In this document: one piece after another, positions 17,219 through 25,435 of the stretch
How positions within the stretch are numbered: the first letter of the stretch is position 1
How the letters are laid out: each line of letters begins with the position of its first letter
Source of the DNA: Streptomyces sp. NBC_00273
GTDB taxonomy: Bacteria; Actinomycetota; Actinomycetes; Streptomycetales; Streptomycetaceae
DNA: 64,000 nt
Assembly: GCF_036178145.1 (NCBI RefSeq)
Contig: NZ_CP108067.1
Span: 10,121,001-10,185,000 of the forward strand
Direction of reading: 5' to 3'
The notes under the pieces: model-generated
The model's database searches: none
What the model saw: only the letters and a program-made list of their open reading frames with translations
Told to the model about the DNA's origin: nothing
Translations under genes and position numbers: made by a program

Positions 17219-18276
17219 GGTCGAAGGAGCTCGGCGATCTCGCGGGCGGCGTCGCGGGCGGGGCGGCCGACGCCGATGAGGGTGGCGGAGGCCGGGCCGG
17301 TCCAGTCGCCGTAGCCGAGCAGGTGCAGGCGCGGCTCGTCCGCGGCGCGGGTGCCGACGGTCGCGATGCGGCCGCGTGTGCCGCGCAGGCGCAGGGAGGC
17401 GAAAGGCGCGAGCGCGGGACGGAAGCCGGTGCACCAGATGACCGCGTCCGCCTCGGCCCGGGTGCCGTCTGCCCACTCGACCCCGGTCGCCGTGAGATGG
17501 GCGAACATGGGCCGGGCGCTGAGGAGTCCGGTGTCGCGGGCGGCGCGTACGGGCGGGACGGCGACGATGTCGCCGAGGGAGGCGACGCCGCCGGTGTCGG
17601 TGCGGCCTTCGTCGAGGGCGCGTCGGCGGGCGGTCGCCGCGTCGAAGAGTGCTCGGCCGTCGATGTCGTCGGCGAGGTAGCGGGGCGGGCGCTGGGTGAC
17701 CCAGGTCAGGTCGATGCCGGCGTGGGTGAGGTCGGCGGCGATCTGGGCTCCGGAGTTGCCGCCCCCGACCACGATCACGCGCTGCCCGGCGAACTCGGAC
17801 GGGCTGCGGTATTGGACGGTGTGCAGCTGGCGGCCCTGGTAGTCGCGCCGGCCGGGAACTGCCGGGAGGAAGGGGCGGGTCCAGGTGCCGGTGGCGCTGA
17901 TGACGGCCCGCGCGGTCCAGGATCCGGAGTCCGTCTCGACCCGCAGGCGGGGCCCGTCGCGGTGCACGCTCTCGGCCCAGGTGCCTCGCTGGACGGGGAG
18001 TTCGTAGCGCTTCTCGTAGTCGGTGAGGTAGTCGACGACGTGGGCGGCGTCCGGGTAGAGCTCGCCCTCCTGGACGGGCATGAGCCGGCCGGGCAGGGAG
18101 GAGTACTGGGCGGGGGAGAAGAGGCGCAGGGAGTGCCAGGTGTGCTGCCAGGCTCCGCCGGGCGCCGCCTGGGCGTCGAGGATGACGTGCTCGATGCCCA
18201 GGCGGCGCAGGTGGTATCCGGCGGCGAGCCCTGCTTGGCCGCCGCCGATCACCACCACGTCCGTGCGCTGCGTCAT
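17215..18276 (-). CDS. arsO: ArsO-like flavin-dependent monooxygenase
   Basis: A 353-residue flavoprotein with an N-terminal FAD motif DVVVIGGGQAGLAAGYHLRR, the GGAWQHTWHSLRLFSP signature common to this group, a second nucleotide motif VIVVGGGNSGAQIAADL and the CTGFRPALAPF region. It is the intact counterpart of the frameshifted gene at 13948. ArsO was described in the arsenic cluster of Streptomyces linear plasmid pHZ227; its exact reaction is uncertain, with oxidation of an arsenical proposed. It overlaps the aquaporin stop by 4 bp (ATGA) in a leftward operon arsR-aquaporin-arsO. Confidence 0.83.
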   Translation of the reverse strand: MTQRTDVVVIGGGQAGLAAGYHLRRLGIEHVILDAQAAPGGAWQHTWHSLRLFSPAQYSSLPGRLMPVQEGELYPDAAHVVDYLTDYEKRYELPVQRGTWAESVHRDGPRLRVETDSGSWTARAVISATGTWTRPFLPAVPGRRDYQGRQLHTVQYRSPSEFAGQRVIVVGGGNSGAQIAADLTHAGIDLTWVTQRPPRYLADDIDGRALFDAATARRRALDEGRTDTGGVASLGDIVAVPPVRAARDTGLLSARPMFAHLTATGVEWADGTRAEADAVIWCTGFRPALAPFASLRLRGTRGRIATVGTRAADEPRLHLLGYGDWTGPASATLIGVGRPARDAAREIAELLRP

Positions 18277-19064
18277 GCCGCAGGCGTCCCGCTGTCCGTC
18301 TTGCCGCGCATGAAGATGACCGCCACCAGGGCCAGGCCCACCACGGCGCCGACGAGCTGCATGCCGATGAAGCCGGGCACGGAGGCCGGGGCGATGCCGG
18401 CGAAGGTGTCGGTGAAGGCGCGGCCGATGGTGACGGCCGGGTTGGCGAAGGAGGTGGAGGAGGTGAACCAGTAGGCGGCGCCGATGTACGAGGCGACGGC
18501 GACGGGCGCGAAGCGGAGCCTGTCGGTGCGGGCCAGGCCGAAGATCAGCAGGATCAGGCCGGCGGTCGCGACGACCTCGCCCAGCAGCAGGTTGCCGGCG
18601 GAGCGGTCGTGGGTGGACCACTTGACCAGGGGCTCGCCGAACATCGCGTCCGCCAGGATGGCGCCCGCGATAGCGCCGGCGATCTGCGAGGGCACGTAGA
18701 CGGCGAGCTCGCGGGCGGTGACTCCGGCGCCGCCGCGGCGGGCGGTCCACCATTCGGCCAGGGTGACGGCCGGGTTGAAGTGGGCGCCGGAGACCGGGCC
18801 GAGGAGCGCGATGAGGACGCCGAGCCCGAAGACGGTGGCGGTGGAGTTGGCCAGGAGCTGGAGGGCCACGTCCTGGGTGAGTTTCGTGGCCTGGATGCCC
18901 GAGCCGACGACGACCGCGACGAGCGTTGCGGTGCCGACGAGCTCGGCGGCGGCGCGGGCGATCAGCGGGGTGCGGGGCGGGGTGGCGCCTGGGGCGGGCT
19001 GGGGCGCGTCGGCGGCTATGTCGCTCTCCGCTGCGGGGGCGGCGACGGGCTCGGTGGCGGTCAA
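18273..19064 (-). CDS. MIP-family aquaglyceroporin of the arsenic operon
   Basis: A 263-residue channel with six predicted membrane helices and the two half-helix motifs, HFNPAVTLAEWW and FANPAVTIGRAF, that line the pore. An Ala/Pro-rich cytoplasmic tail of ~35 residues comes first. In bacteria such as Sinorhizobium (AqpS) an aquaglyceroporin in an ars operon lets As(III) formed by arsenate reduction flow out of the cell. Here it lies between arsR2 and an arsO-like gene, with ArsC genes divergent, so the same role is likely. The large gap after the ArsR stop is ~40 bp. Confidence 0.9.
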   Translation of the reverse strand: MTATEPVAAPAAESDIAADAPQPAPGATPPRTPLIARAAAELVGTATLVAVVVGSGIQATKLTQDVALQLLANSTATVFGLGVLIALLGPVSGAHFNPAVTLAEWWTARRGGAGVTARELAVYVPSQIAGAIAGAILADAMFGEPLVKWSTHDRSAGNLLLGEVVATAGLILLIFGLARTDRLRFAPVAVASYIGAAYWFTSSTSFANPAVTIGRAFTDTFAGIAPASVPGFIGMQLVGAVVGLALVAVIFMRGKTDSGTPAA

Positions 19065-19103
19065 GGCGGGTTCTCCTCGGGCAGGTGAGCAAAGCGCGGA
19101 AGG

Positions 19104-19418
19104 CTATGGGCAGGACCGCTTGAGGTTCGCTTCGGCGGTGGCTCGCGCGGTCTGGGCGAGGTCGGCGAACTGACCGGCGAGGGCTTGGATGACTTCCGGG
19201 CGCAGGCGGTAGTAGATGTACCTCCCGCACGGCTCGGTATCCACGACTCCCGCCTCCCGCAGCACCTTCATGTGGTTGGAGAGGTTCGTCTGCTTGGCGC
19301 CCGTTTCCTCCACGAGGTGGGTGGTGCAGAGGGTCTCGCGGGCGAGCAGGGTCACGATCTGGAGCCTGAGCGGGTCGGCTAGAACCCGGATCAGATCAGT
19401 GTCGACTGACGTCATCAT
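19104..19418 (-). CDS. ArsR-family repressor 2
   Basis: A 104-residue winged-helix repressor. LIRVLADPLRLQIVTLLARE, the helix TLCTTHLVEETGAKQTNLSNHM and the wing EPCGRYIYYRLRP are visible. Metal-binding thiols are placed differently from arsR1: one Cys in the ETLCTT helix, one in EPCGRY and one at the end (KRSCP), a pattern like CmtR or Corynebacterium-type ArsR. It is divergent from the ArsC genes; the ~75-bp gap between 19419 and 19494 contains dyads around ACTGATACTGTCACATCAGT that could be its operator. Confidence 0.85.
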   Translation of the reverse strand: MMTSVDTDLIRVLADPLRLQIVTLLARETLCTTHLVEETGAKQTNLSNHMKVLREAGVVDTEPCGRYIYYRLRPEVIQALAGQFADLAQTARATAEANLKRSCP

Positions 19419-19494
19419 GGACTGATACTGTCACATCAGTTGGGGCTGACACCAGCCCGAGCTGATCCTATTGGCTCCTTTGGACGGGATCGCC
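19419..19494. promoter_or_regulatory. Divergent promoter region arsR2 / arsC1
   Basis: A 76-bp gap separates two divergent genes. ACTGAT and ATCAGT form arms of a short dyad around 19423-19440, and GGGCTGACACCAGCCC forms a second hairpin-like repeat. Either could be the repressor site. The promoter hexamers themselves cannot be assigned. Confidence 0.4.
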
Positions 19495-20124
19495 ATGCCC
19501 TCGCCTTCCTCGCCCCTCCTGCCGGACGAACGCTTGGCCGCCGGGGCCGCCCGTCTCGCCACCCGATACGCCGGCCACTTCGCGCCGGAAACCGTGCTGG
19601 GCCTGCTCGCCGACTCCTACACGCGTCTCGCCGAGCACGCCCGGGTCCACACGCACCTGGTCGTGCTCGCGGAACGGCTCACCGCCGAACGCCTCGGCGC
19701 CCTCGCCCACACCCAGGGACTGGTGAGCGGGCCGATGCGGGTGCTGTTCGTGTGCAGCCAGAACGCCGGCCGCTCCCAGATGGCCGCCGCTCTCCTCGCC
19801 CACCGCGCGGGCGAGCGGGTCACCGTCTCCTCCGCGGGCACCCACCCCGCAGGCGAGGTGGCGCCGCACATCGCGCAGGCTCTCACCGAGGCAGGCGTGG
19901 ACCTGGCCGACGCCTACCCCAAGCCGCTGACCGAAGAGGTCGTCCAGGCCGCCGACATCGTGATCACGATGGGCTGCGGCGACGCCTGCCCCGTGGTGCC
20001 GGGCCGCCGCTACCTCGACTGGCCCGTGGCCGACCCCGACGGGGCGCCGATCGCCGTCGTCCGCAACATCCGCGACGACATCGACGCCCGCATCACCGAG
20101 CTGCTCACCCAGCTCGCCCCCTGA
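19495..20124 (+). CDS. ArsC-like low-molecular-weight phosphatase-fold protein with N-terminal helical domain
   Basis: A 209-residue protein. Residues ~10-80 form a three-helix domain (AARLATRYAGHFAPETVLGL) seen in front of some actinobacterial arsenate reductases. Residues ~82-205 are the ArsC/LMW-PTP fold with the P-loop [16 protein letters not shown], the TMGCGDACP motif and RNIRDDIDARI. It likely reduces As(V) to As(III) with thiol recycling. The ATG at 19495 is preferred; a TTG at 19471 would add eight residues. It is followed 47 bp later by a single-domain ArsC. Confidence 0.85.
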   Translation: MPSPSSPLLPDERLAAGAARLATRYAGHFAPETVLGLLADSYTRLAEHARVHTHLVVLAERLTAERLGALAHTQGLVSGPMRVLFVCSQNAGRSQMAAALLAHRAGERVTVSSAGTHPAGEVAPHIAQALTEAGVDLADAYPKPLTEEVVQAADIVITMGCGDACPVVPGRRYLDWPVADPDGAPIAVVRNIRDDIDARITELLTQLAP

Positions 20125-20171
20125 AGCCCCACAGATCCCCAGCGCAGTCGCCTCACCCCAAGGAAGAACAG

Positions 20172-20591
20172 ATGTCCTCCGCTCCTGCCGCCTCCGTCCT
20201 GTTCGTCTGCATCCACAACGCGGGCCGCTCCCAGATGGCGGCCGGGTTCCTCCGCCACCTCGCCGGCGACCGCGTCGAGGTCCGCTCCGCCGGCTCCGTG
20301 CCCGGTGAGCAGATCAACCCCTCCGCCGTGGCCGCCATGGCCGAGCTGGGCATCGACATCTCCGACCAGAAGCCGAAGGTCCTCACCCCCGAGGCCGCCC
20401 AGGCATCGGACTACATCATCACCATGGGCTGCGGCGACGCCTGCCCGTACTTCCCCGGCAAGACCTACCTGGACTGGCAGCTGGAGGACCCGGCCGGCCA
20501 GGGCGTCGAGGCCGTCCGCCCCATCCGCGACGAGATCAAGTCCCTCATTGAGGGCCTGATCGCCGAGATCGACGCCAAGTCGAAGGCTTGA
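20172..20591 (+). CDS. arsC: Arsenate reductase (thioredoxin-type fold)
   Basis: A 139-residue arsenate reductase: the P-loop [19 protein letters not shown], the general-acid/second-thiol motif [19 protein letters not shown] and the final [14 protein letters not shown]. The nucleophilic Cys is residue 13; two more Cys lie in GCGDAC. It converts arsenate to arsenite, which is then removed by channel or pump. AGGAAGAAC precedes the ATG. The thioredoxin reductase gene begins 10 bp downstream, consistent with electron supply. Confidence 0.92.
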   Translation: MSSAPAASVLFVCIHNAGRSQMAAGFLRHLAGDRVEVRSAGSVPGEQINPSAVAAMAELGIDISDQKPKVLTPEAAQASDYIITMGCGDACPYFPGKTYLDWQLEDPAGQGVEAVRPIRDEIKSLIEGLIAEIDAKSKA

Positions 20592-20601
20592 GGCACCTGA
20601 C

Positions 20602-21588
20602 GTGACCGAGACGATTCCGACCGACGACGTCCGCGACGTCATCGTCATAGGCTCCGGCCCCGCCGGATACACCGCCGCCCTCTACACCGCCCGCGCCCAG
20701 CTCAAGCCGCTGTTGTTCGGCAGCTCCATCTTCGTTGGCGGCTCCCTCACCACGACCACCGAGGTGGAGAACTTCCCCGGCTTCCCCGACGGGATCGACG
20801 GCCCGGACCTCATGGCCGACATGCGGGCCCAGGCCGAGAAGTTCGGCGCCGAGATGATCGACGACGACATCGTCTCCGTGAACCTCACCGGCGACATCAA
20901 GGAACTCACCGACTCCGAGGGCACCGTCCACCGCGCGAAGACGGTGATCATCGCGACCGGCTCCGGCTACCGCAAGCTCGGTCTGCCCAAGGAGGACGAG
21001 CTCTCCGGCCGCGGGGTCTCCTGGTGCGCCACCTGCGACGGGTTCTTCTTCCGCGACCGCGACATCGTCGTGGTCGGCGGCGGCGACACCGCCATGGAAG
21101 AAGCCACCTTCCTCACCCGCTTCGCCCGCTCCGTCACCGTCGTCCACCGACGCTCCACCCTGCGCGCCTCCAAGGTCATGCAGAACCGGGCGTTCACCGA
21201 CGACAAGATCTCCTTCGCCTTCGACAGCGAAATCGCCGAGATCAAGGACACGAACGACATGCTCTCCGGTGTCGTCCTGCGCGACACCTTCACCGGCAAA
21301 CTCCGCGACCTCGACGTCACCGGCCTGTTCATCGCGATCGGACATGACCCGCGCACCGAGCTGTTCACCGGACAGGTCGACCTCGACGACGAGGGCTACA
21401 TCAAGGTCGCCTCGCCCTCGACCCGCACCAACATCCCCGGCGTCTTCGCCGCCGGTGACGTCGTCGACCACACCTACCGCCAGGCCATCACCGCAGCCGG
21501 CTCCGGCTGCGCCGCAGCCCTCGACTCCGAGCGCTACCTCGCCGCCCTCAGCGACCAGGTGCAGAACGCGGCCGAAGCCCTGGCCTGA
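20602..21588 (+). CDS. arsT: Thioredoxin reductase of the arsenic operon (ArsT-like)
   Basis: A 328-residue FAD/NADPH enzyme. It has the FAD motif [20 protein letters not shown], the redox pair in [13 protein letters not shown] (~residues 141-144), the NADPH motif [18 protein letters not shown] and the final [19 protein letters not shown]. It passes electrons from NADPH to thioredoxin, which can regenerate the ArsC enzymes. arsT was named in the Streptomyces plasmid pHZ227 arsenic cluster. The start is GTG at 20602, 10 bp after arsC. A strong hairpin follows the gene, closing the operon. Confidence 0.9.
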   Translation: MTETIPTDDVRDVIVIGSGPAGYTAALYTARAQLKPLLFGSSIFVGGSLTTTTEVENFPGFPDGIDGPDLMADMRAQAEKFGAEMIDDDIVSVNLTGDIKELTDSEGTVHRAKTVIIATGSGYRKLGLPKEDELSGRGVSWCATCDGFFFRDRDIVVVGGGDTAMEEATFLTRFARSVTVVHRRSTLRASKVMQNRAFTDDKISFAFDSEIAEIKDTNDMLSGVVLRDTFTGKLRDLDVTGLFIAIGHDPRTELFTGQVDLDDEGYIKVASPSTRTNIPGVFAAGDVVDHTYRQAITAAGSGCAAALDSERYLAALSDQVQNAAEALA

Positions 21589-21606
21589 ACCGCCAGACCA
21601 GCCACG

Positions 21607-21660
21607 GAACCCGGGCACGGATCGCCGGCCGACAGGATGCGGCGGACCGTGCCCGGGTTC
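21607..21660 (+). terminator. Probable terminator hairpin after arsT
   Basis: A perfect 14-bp stem (GAACCCGGGCACGG at 21607-21620 pairing with CCGTGCCCGGGTTC at 21647-21660) lies 19 bp after the arsT stop with a ~26-nt loop. There is no T-tract, as is common in high-GC actinomycetes. Confidence 0.6.
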
Positions 21661-21664
21661 ACCC

Positions 21665-22233
21665 GTGTCGGGATATCCGCGCTGGTTCAGGGCGCGGGTC
21701 AGATCCCGATTCGCGGCTCGCGCGGCGGTGGCCGCGCTGGCGGTGGCGGCGGTGGCGGCGCCTGCCGCCCCCACTGCCACGGCCGCCACGCCTACAAGTG
21801 CGCGTCCAGCACGAAGGACATCGACGACACCAGCTATGACGGGCCGTGGCCGGACAACTGGAAGGTGACGGTGAAGACGTGCGCGGCCCGGGCCGGGGGC
21901 ACCGTGTACGCGTACGCCGAAGTGCGCTGGGACGGGGCGAGCTTCTACCCCGTGGACGATCCGACGATTTTCGACGGTGCGAAGGTCCGGGTGCAGATCA
22001 AACAGTCCCGCGAGGGCGCCGACCCCGTGGTGGTCGAGCGTGACTTCCCTGGCCTTGAGGCGCGGCTGGAGGACGGCACGGCCGGCGGGGCGCGCTCCGG
22101 CATCTACCGGACCGCGACCATCAGCCACCGGGCCGGTCCGTCCGCCCTCGGTGACTCGGTGCTGTTCCTGGACTGGCACGGCGATGGACGCGGCTACCAA
22201 CGCCACGACTACACCGCATCACCGACCGTCTGA
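21665..22233 (+). pseudogene. Secreted protein, module copy 2, frameshifted after signal peptide
   Basis: A GTG at 21665 opens a typical export signal in frame 2: basic RVRSRFAARA, then the hydrophobic VAALAVAAVAAPAAP and an Ala-rich cleavage region near ATAAT. The mature part (YKCASSTKDIDDTSYDG, NWKVTVKTCAARAGGT, WDGASFYPVDDP and GYQRHDYTASPTV) is in frame 1. One base lost or gained near 21795 joins them. Two Cys in the mature part could form a disulphide. The mature domain is not recognised. As written, the exported protein is not made; a sequencing error would restore it. Convergent with the DUF6233-like gene. Confidence 0.65.
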
Positions 22234-22238
22234 CCTGA

Positions 22239-22856
22239 TCAGTCGCCGGGGGCGGGCCCGTCGTTCTGGCCGTGGGTGAGGATCGGCAGCAGCGCCTCGG
22301 CGGCGTCGCACACGGCGCAGGCGATGGTGCCGGGCCGTGCGAGCACGTCGAGTGCCTGCGTGGTGCCCAGCGGGTGTGCGCGGTCGGTGGCGCTGGGGCA
22401 GCCTTCGGCGTGGACGGTGGCGGGCCGTCCGTGGGTGCGGCCGTTGAGCAGCCACGCCCACCGGGTCGGCGTCGAGGTGTGGGTACGGGGGTGGGCCGGG
22501 ATACGGCCGAGGTCGACCCCGGGCAGCGGCCGCAGCTGCTCTGAGGTGACCCACGTGCTGTACTCGGCCGGCTCGACCCCGCCCCCGGTGGCTGTCTGCC
22601 AGAGGGGGACGCCGATGCGGTACATCCACAGTCCGGAGTCGAGCTGCTGTCGCTCGTAGAGCAGTACGTGCCCGATTTCCTGTCCGTCGGGCAGGAGCAG
22701 CGTGATCGGTGCAGGTGGTGGCGGGGGTTCGGTCACGGTCAGGGGCGGGCGAACAGCTCCTGCCGAGCCTGCCGGCACGACGTGCAGAGAGGGGACGCGC
22801 CGACCCCGTATCGACACGTGGGGGTGTGGCTTCTCTGCACTTTCAGGCTGTCTCAA
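22239..22856 (-). CDS. DUF6233-like conserved Streptomyces protein, module copy 2
   Basis: A 205-residue near-copy of the protein at 4019-4561, with TLLLPDGQEIGHVLLYERQQ, STWVTSEQLRPLPGVDLG, WLLNGRTHGRPATVHAEGC and the final CAVCDAAEALLPIL. Its N terminus is ~25 residues longer than copy 1, but the extra part is poorly alike, so the real start may be further in. Unknown function. The Cys/His arrangement is kept in both intact copies, which argues that the protein is under selection while its convergent partner decays. Confidence 0.65.
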   Translation of the reverse strand: MRQPESAEKPHPHVSIRGRRVPSLHVVPAGSAGAVRPPLTVTEPPPPPAPITLLLPDGQEIGHVLLYERQQLDSGLWMYRIGVPLWQTATGGGVEPAEYSTWVTSEQLRPLPGVDLGRIPAHPRTHTSTPTRWAWLLNGRTHGRPATVHAEGCPSATDRAHPLGTTQALDVLARPGTIACAVCDAAEALLPILTHGQNDGPAPGD

Positions 22857-22892
22857 ATCGCGCGACCTGTATCAGTTAGGTCAAATGACCAT

Positions 22893-23984
22893 ATGGCTAC
22901 TACGGGGGCCACCCGGGCCGGAGCACGCAGCAAGCAGCTACATCGGATCGCGGACCGGAAAGGGCGGCGATCGCCTCCCCGCGCCCGTGCTCCGTTGGGG
23001 TCAAGGCAACGCGGACAGCGCCGAGGGGCAGCCGAACGGGCGCCTGCCGTCTCCGGCAGGCCGACCATAAGCGCCGCGCCCCGCGAGCGTACGACCTGGT
23101 TGACGCGGTTGGAGCGGTCCGCCACCCTTCTGGCGGCCTTGAGTGCAATTGCCGTTGTCGGCTTCACTTGGAAATCGATCACACAGGTCAACAACGAGCA
23201 GGCCCTTACCCGCGAAGGTCAGATCACCGATCGGTACACCGATGCCGTCGAGGACCTCGGCAACAAGGGATCCGAAGATATGCGTCTCGGTGGTGTCTAC
23301 GCTCTCCAACGCCTCATGCAGGACTCCCCGCGTGACCAGGCCACCGTGATCGACGTCCTCTCATCCTTCATCCGTGCCCACAGCAAGAAGCCGAAGTCAG
23401 GAGATCGTGAGACGAGCCTGAAGACGATCCTGACCAGCGACGTCACCGCGGCAGCTGCTGTCCTCGCATCCAGAGACAGCCGCAATGACGGCACCACGCG
23501 CGTCAACCTATTTGAAGCCGACCTGCATAGGGTCAACCTGACTGGTGGTGATCTGAGCAACGCCAACTTGAACCTGACGGACCTGCGCAAAGCCAATCTG
23601 CGTGAAGCGATCCTGTACGACGCGACACTGGGCGACGCGAACCTGTCCGGCGCGAGTTTGAGCCGAGCGGACCTGCGTGGCGTGATCCTGGCGAGAGCGG
23701 ACCTGCGCCAGGCGACACTCGGCGGTGCGGACCTGCGTGACGCGTACCTCGGCTACGCGGACCTGCGAGACGCGGACCTGTACGACGCGGACCTGCGAGA
23801 TGCAAACCTGTACGGCGCGAACCTAAACGGCGCGAACCTAGATGGCGCGAACCTGGACTGCGCGAGCTTCTCTGAGACAGACCTCAAAGGTGCGCTGAAC
23901 ATTCCAGAAAAGACAGCACCCGAGGAGTGTGACACCGAGAGGTGGCTCCACCCAGACACCCGCCCCAAGCACCACCGGCGTTGA
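22893..23984 (+). CDS. Membrane-anchored pentapeptide-repeat protein
   Basis: A 363-residue protein. The first ~75 residues are basic and probably disordered, then a single membrane helix (TLLAALSAIAVVGFTWKSI, ~residues 78-96). A linker with DRYTDAVEDLGNKGSEDMRLGGVYALQRL follows, as in other Streptomyces pentapeptide proteins. From ~residue 205 to 345 there are about 25 tandem A(D/N)Lxx units (ADLRDADLYDADLRDANLYG) forming a right-handed beta-helix. The repeat DNA has a 15-bp period around GACCTGCG. Function unknown; such cytosol-facing anchored repeats act as binding scaffolds. The start ATG at 22893 is chosen because upstream codons lack family-like sequence. Confidence 0.8.
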   Translation: MATTGATRAGARSKQLHRIADRKGRRSPPRARAPLGSRQRGQRRGAAERAPAVSGRPTISAAPRERTTWLTRLERSATLLAALSAIAVVGFTWKSITQVNNEQALTREGQITDRYTDAVEDLGNKGSEDMRLGGVYALQRLMQDSPRDQATVIDVLSSFIRAHSKKPKSGDRETSLKTILTSDVTAAAAVLASRDSRNDGTTRVNLFEADLHRVNLTGGDLSNANLNLTDLRKANLREAILYDATLGDANLSGASLSRADLRGVILARADLRQATLGGADLRDAYLGYADLRDADLYDADLRDANLYGANLNGANLDGANLDCASFSETDLKGALNIPEKTAPEECDTERWLHPDTRPKHHRR

Positions 23985-24020
23985 CGATCAAGTGTCAGAG
24001 ATCGTCCGGAGGCCCATTGG

Positions 24021-24136
24021 TCAGCTGACGGCTCTGACGCGCCCAAAGGTGCAGTTAACGTGACACCGGGCGCAGGGGCCGGTCTGACTGCCCAGGTGGC
24101 GACCTGCGGGCGGGGCGTGGTGGTCTGCTCGTTCAT
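24021..24136 (-). pseudogene. Small conserved peptide gene (PRPQVATWA type), frameshifted
   Basis: Starts with ATG overlapping the stop of the gene before it (ATGA) and reads NEQTTTPRPQVATWA. The relative at 42797-42964 continues with TGPCARWSVDCT; here that ending (TGPCARCHVNCTFG) exists only after a one-base shift at about 24087, with a stop at 24021-24023. The unshifted frame runs into antisense of the pentapeptide gene. Unknown function. Confidence 0.5.
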
Positions 24137-24390
24137 GCTGCTGCCTCCCCTTCCGCTGGTGCGGAGGTGTGGGTGCGGGCGGCGCGCCGCAGCTCGACGC
24201 CGCCGGCCCGCCAGGCGGCGGGGGCCGCCCAGTGGGGATGGGTGCACAGGGTCCCGGAGAGGGTGATCAGCCGGCGCCGCAGCGCGGTCGTACCGGCCCC
24301 GGCGGGTGCCTGCGCGAGTTCGGCGTAGGTCTGCTGCCACGCCCGTTGGAGCGTGATCAGGTCCTCGGGGAAGCGGAACGGTGGTCTCAC
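24133..24390 (-). CDS. Conserved hypothetical 85-residue Streptomyces protein
   Basis: A small basic, helical protein beginning MRPPFRFPEDLITLQRAWQ and containing TTALRRRLITLSGTLCTHPHW and ELRRAARTHTSA. Proteins with the same FPEDL...RAW start and TTALRRRL helix are widespread in streptomycetes, often near conjugation or regulatory genes; none has an established function known to me. It overlaps the following small peptide gene by 4 bp, so the pair is likely co-translated. Confidence 0.6.
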   Translation of the reverse strand: MRPPFRFPEDLITLQRAWQQTYAELAQAPAGAGTTALRRRLITLSGTLCTHPHWAAPAAWRAGGVELRRAARTHTSAPAEGEAAA

Positions 24391-24545
24391 ACCTCAAGTG
24401 AAACACGTGTTCGATTTTCTCGGCGAGTGCCCACGCCTGTCATCGGCCCTGTTCCGGCGAACTTGATCACGCGCGGGTAGTCGCCTCCGGCTGGTCTGGC
24501 GGACCCTGGAAGGGGGACGCGCACGTTGTGAGGGAGGCCCTCGTG

Positions 24546-25432
24546 ATGCTCAGGCCGCCGGTGGAGCCGATGCTGGCGCAGGCTGCGGAAGGCGTGCCCG
24601 GCCCGGCCGCTGTGCGGGCGGGGGTGGCGTACGAGCAGAAGTTGGACGGTCACCGGGCGCTGCTGTTCACTGCGGCTGGGCCGGGTGGCACGGTGGTGGT
24701 GCAGACCCGGCGCGGGGCGCTGGTGCAGGACCGGTGGCCGGACCTGGTGGCGGCCGCCGAGGCGCAGTTGCCGTATGGCTTGGTCCTCGATGGCGAACTG
24801 GTCGTCTGGGACACCGAAGCGGAGCGCTTGTCGTTCGAGGCGTTGCAGCGCCGGGCCGCCACCCGCGCGCGCGGCGCCTTGTCCTGGCCGCCCGGTGGCC
24901 GGCCTACTTCGTCGCCTTCGACCTCTTGCAGCACGACGGCCAGGAGCTCCTCGCGGGCCCGTACGCCGAGCGGCGCACCCTCCTGGAGAACCTATTCTCC
25001 GAACATGCCCTGACCGCCCCCTGGACGCTCTGCCCGCAGACGACGGACCTGGCCAAGGCGCGCGAGTGGCTGGAGACCTGGACGGACGTGTCCGGGGTGG
25101 AGGGGATCCTGGTCAAGCCCCTGAACGGCCGCTACCTGCCCGGGTACCGGGGGTGGACCAAGATCAGAAGACGCGATACCACCGAAGCCGTCGTCGGCGC
25201 GATCACCGGCACCCTGACCCGCCCGCAACTCCTTGTCCTCGGCCGCCGCGACCATGATGGCCGGCTCCGCGCGGTCGGCCGGACCGTACCGCTGCGCGCG
25301 GACGCTGCCCGGCTGGTCGCCGAACATCTCACTGCGGCCGCGCCCGGACACCCGTGGACGGGCGTGAAGTTCGGCGCTTCACGGGCGGATAAGCGGCGCA
25401 GGCGTCGGCTGCCTCGACATTCGTACCGGTGA
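24546..25432 (+). pseudogene. ATP-dependent DNA ligase, frameshifted and 3'-truncated
   Basis: The start ATG 24546 has GGGAGG ahead of it. The N-terminal adenylation domain shows AYEQKLDGHRALLF with the AMP-accepting Lys (KLDG) and DGELVVWDTE (motif III). Near 24885 in a CGCGCG-rich stretch the frame changes: motif IV (FVAFDLLQHDG), motif VEGILVKPLNGRYLPG with its Lys and WTKIRRRDTTEAVVGA continue in another frame. The OB-fold domain stops early at GVKFGAS and ends in a basic non-homologous tail, next to the STAND gene. Such ligases serve non-homologous end joining or single-strand repair. This copy is probably dead. Confidence 0.8.
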
Positions 25433-25435
25433 CGG

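Noticed and set aside
20545..22206. 553-codon reverse frame across arsT and module copy 2
   Set aside because: It is antisense to arsT, whose FAD, CATC and NADPH motifs are all clear, and it has no domain itself.
23520..23880. 15-bp periodic repeats
   Set aside because: They encode the pentapeptide repeats and need no separate explanation.
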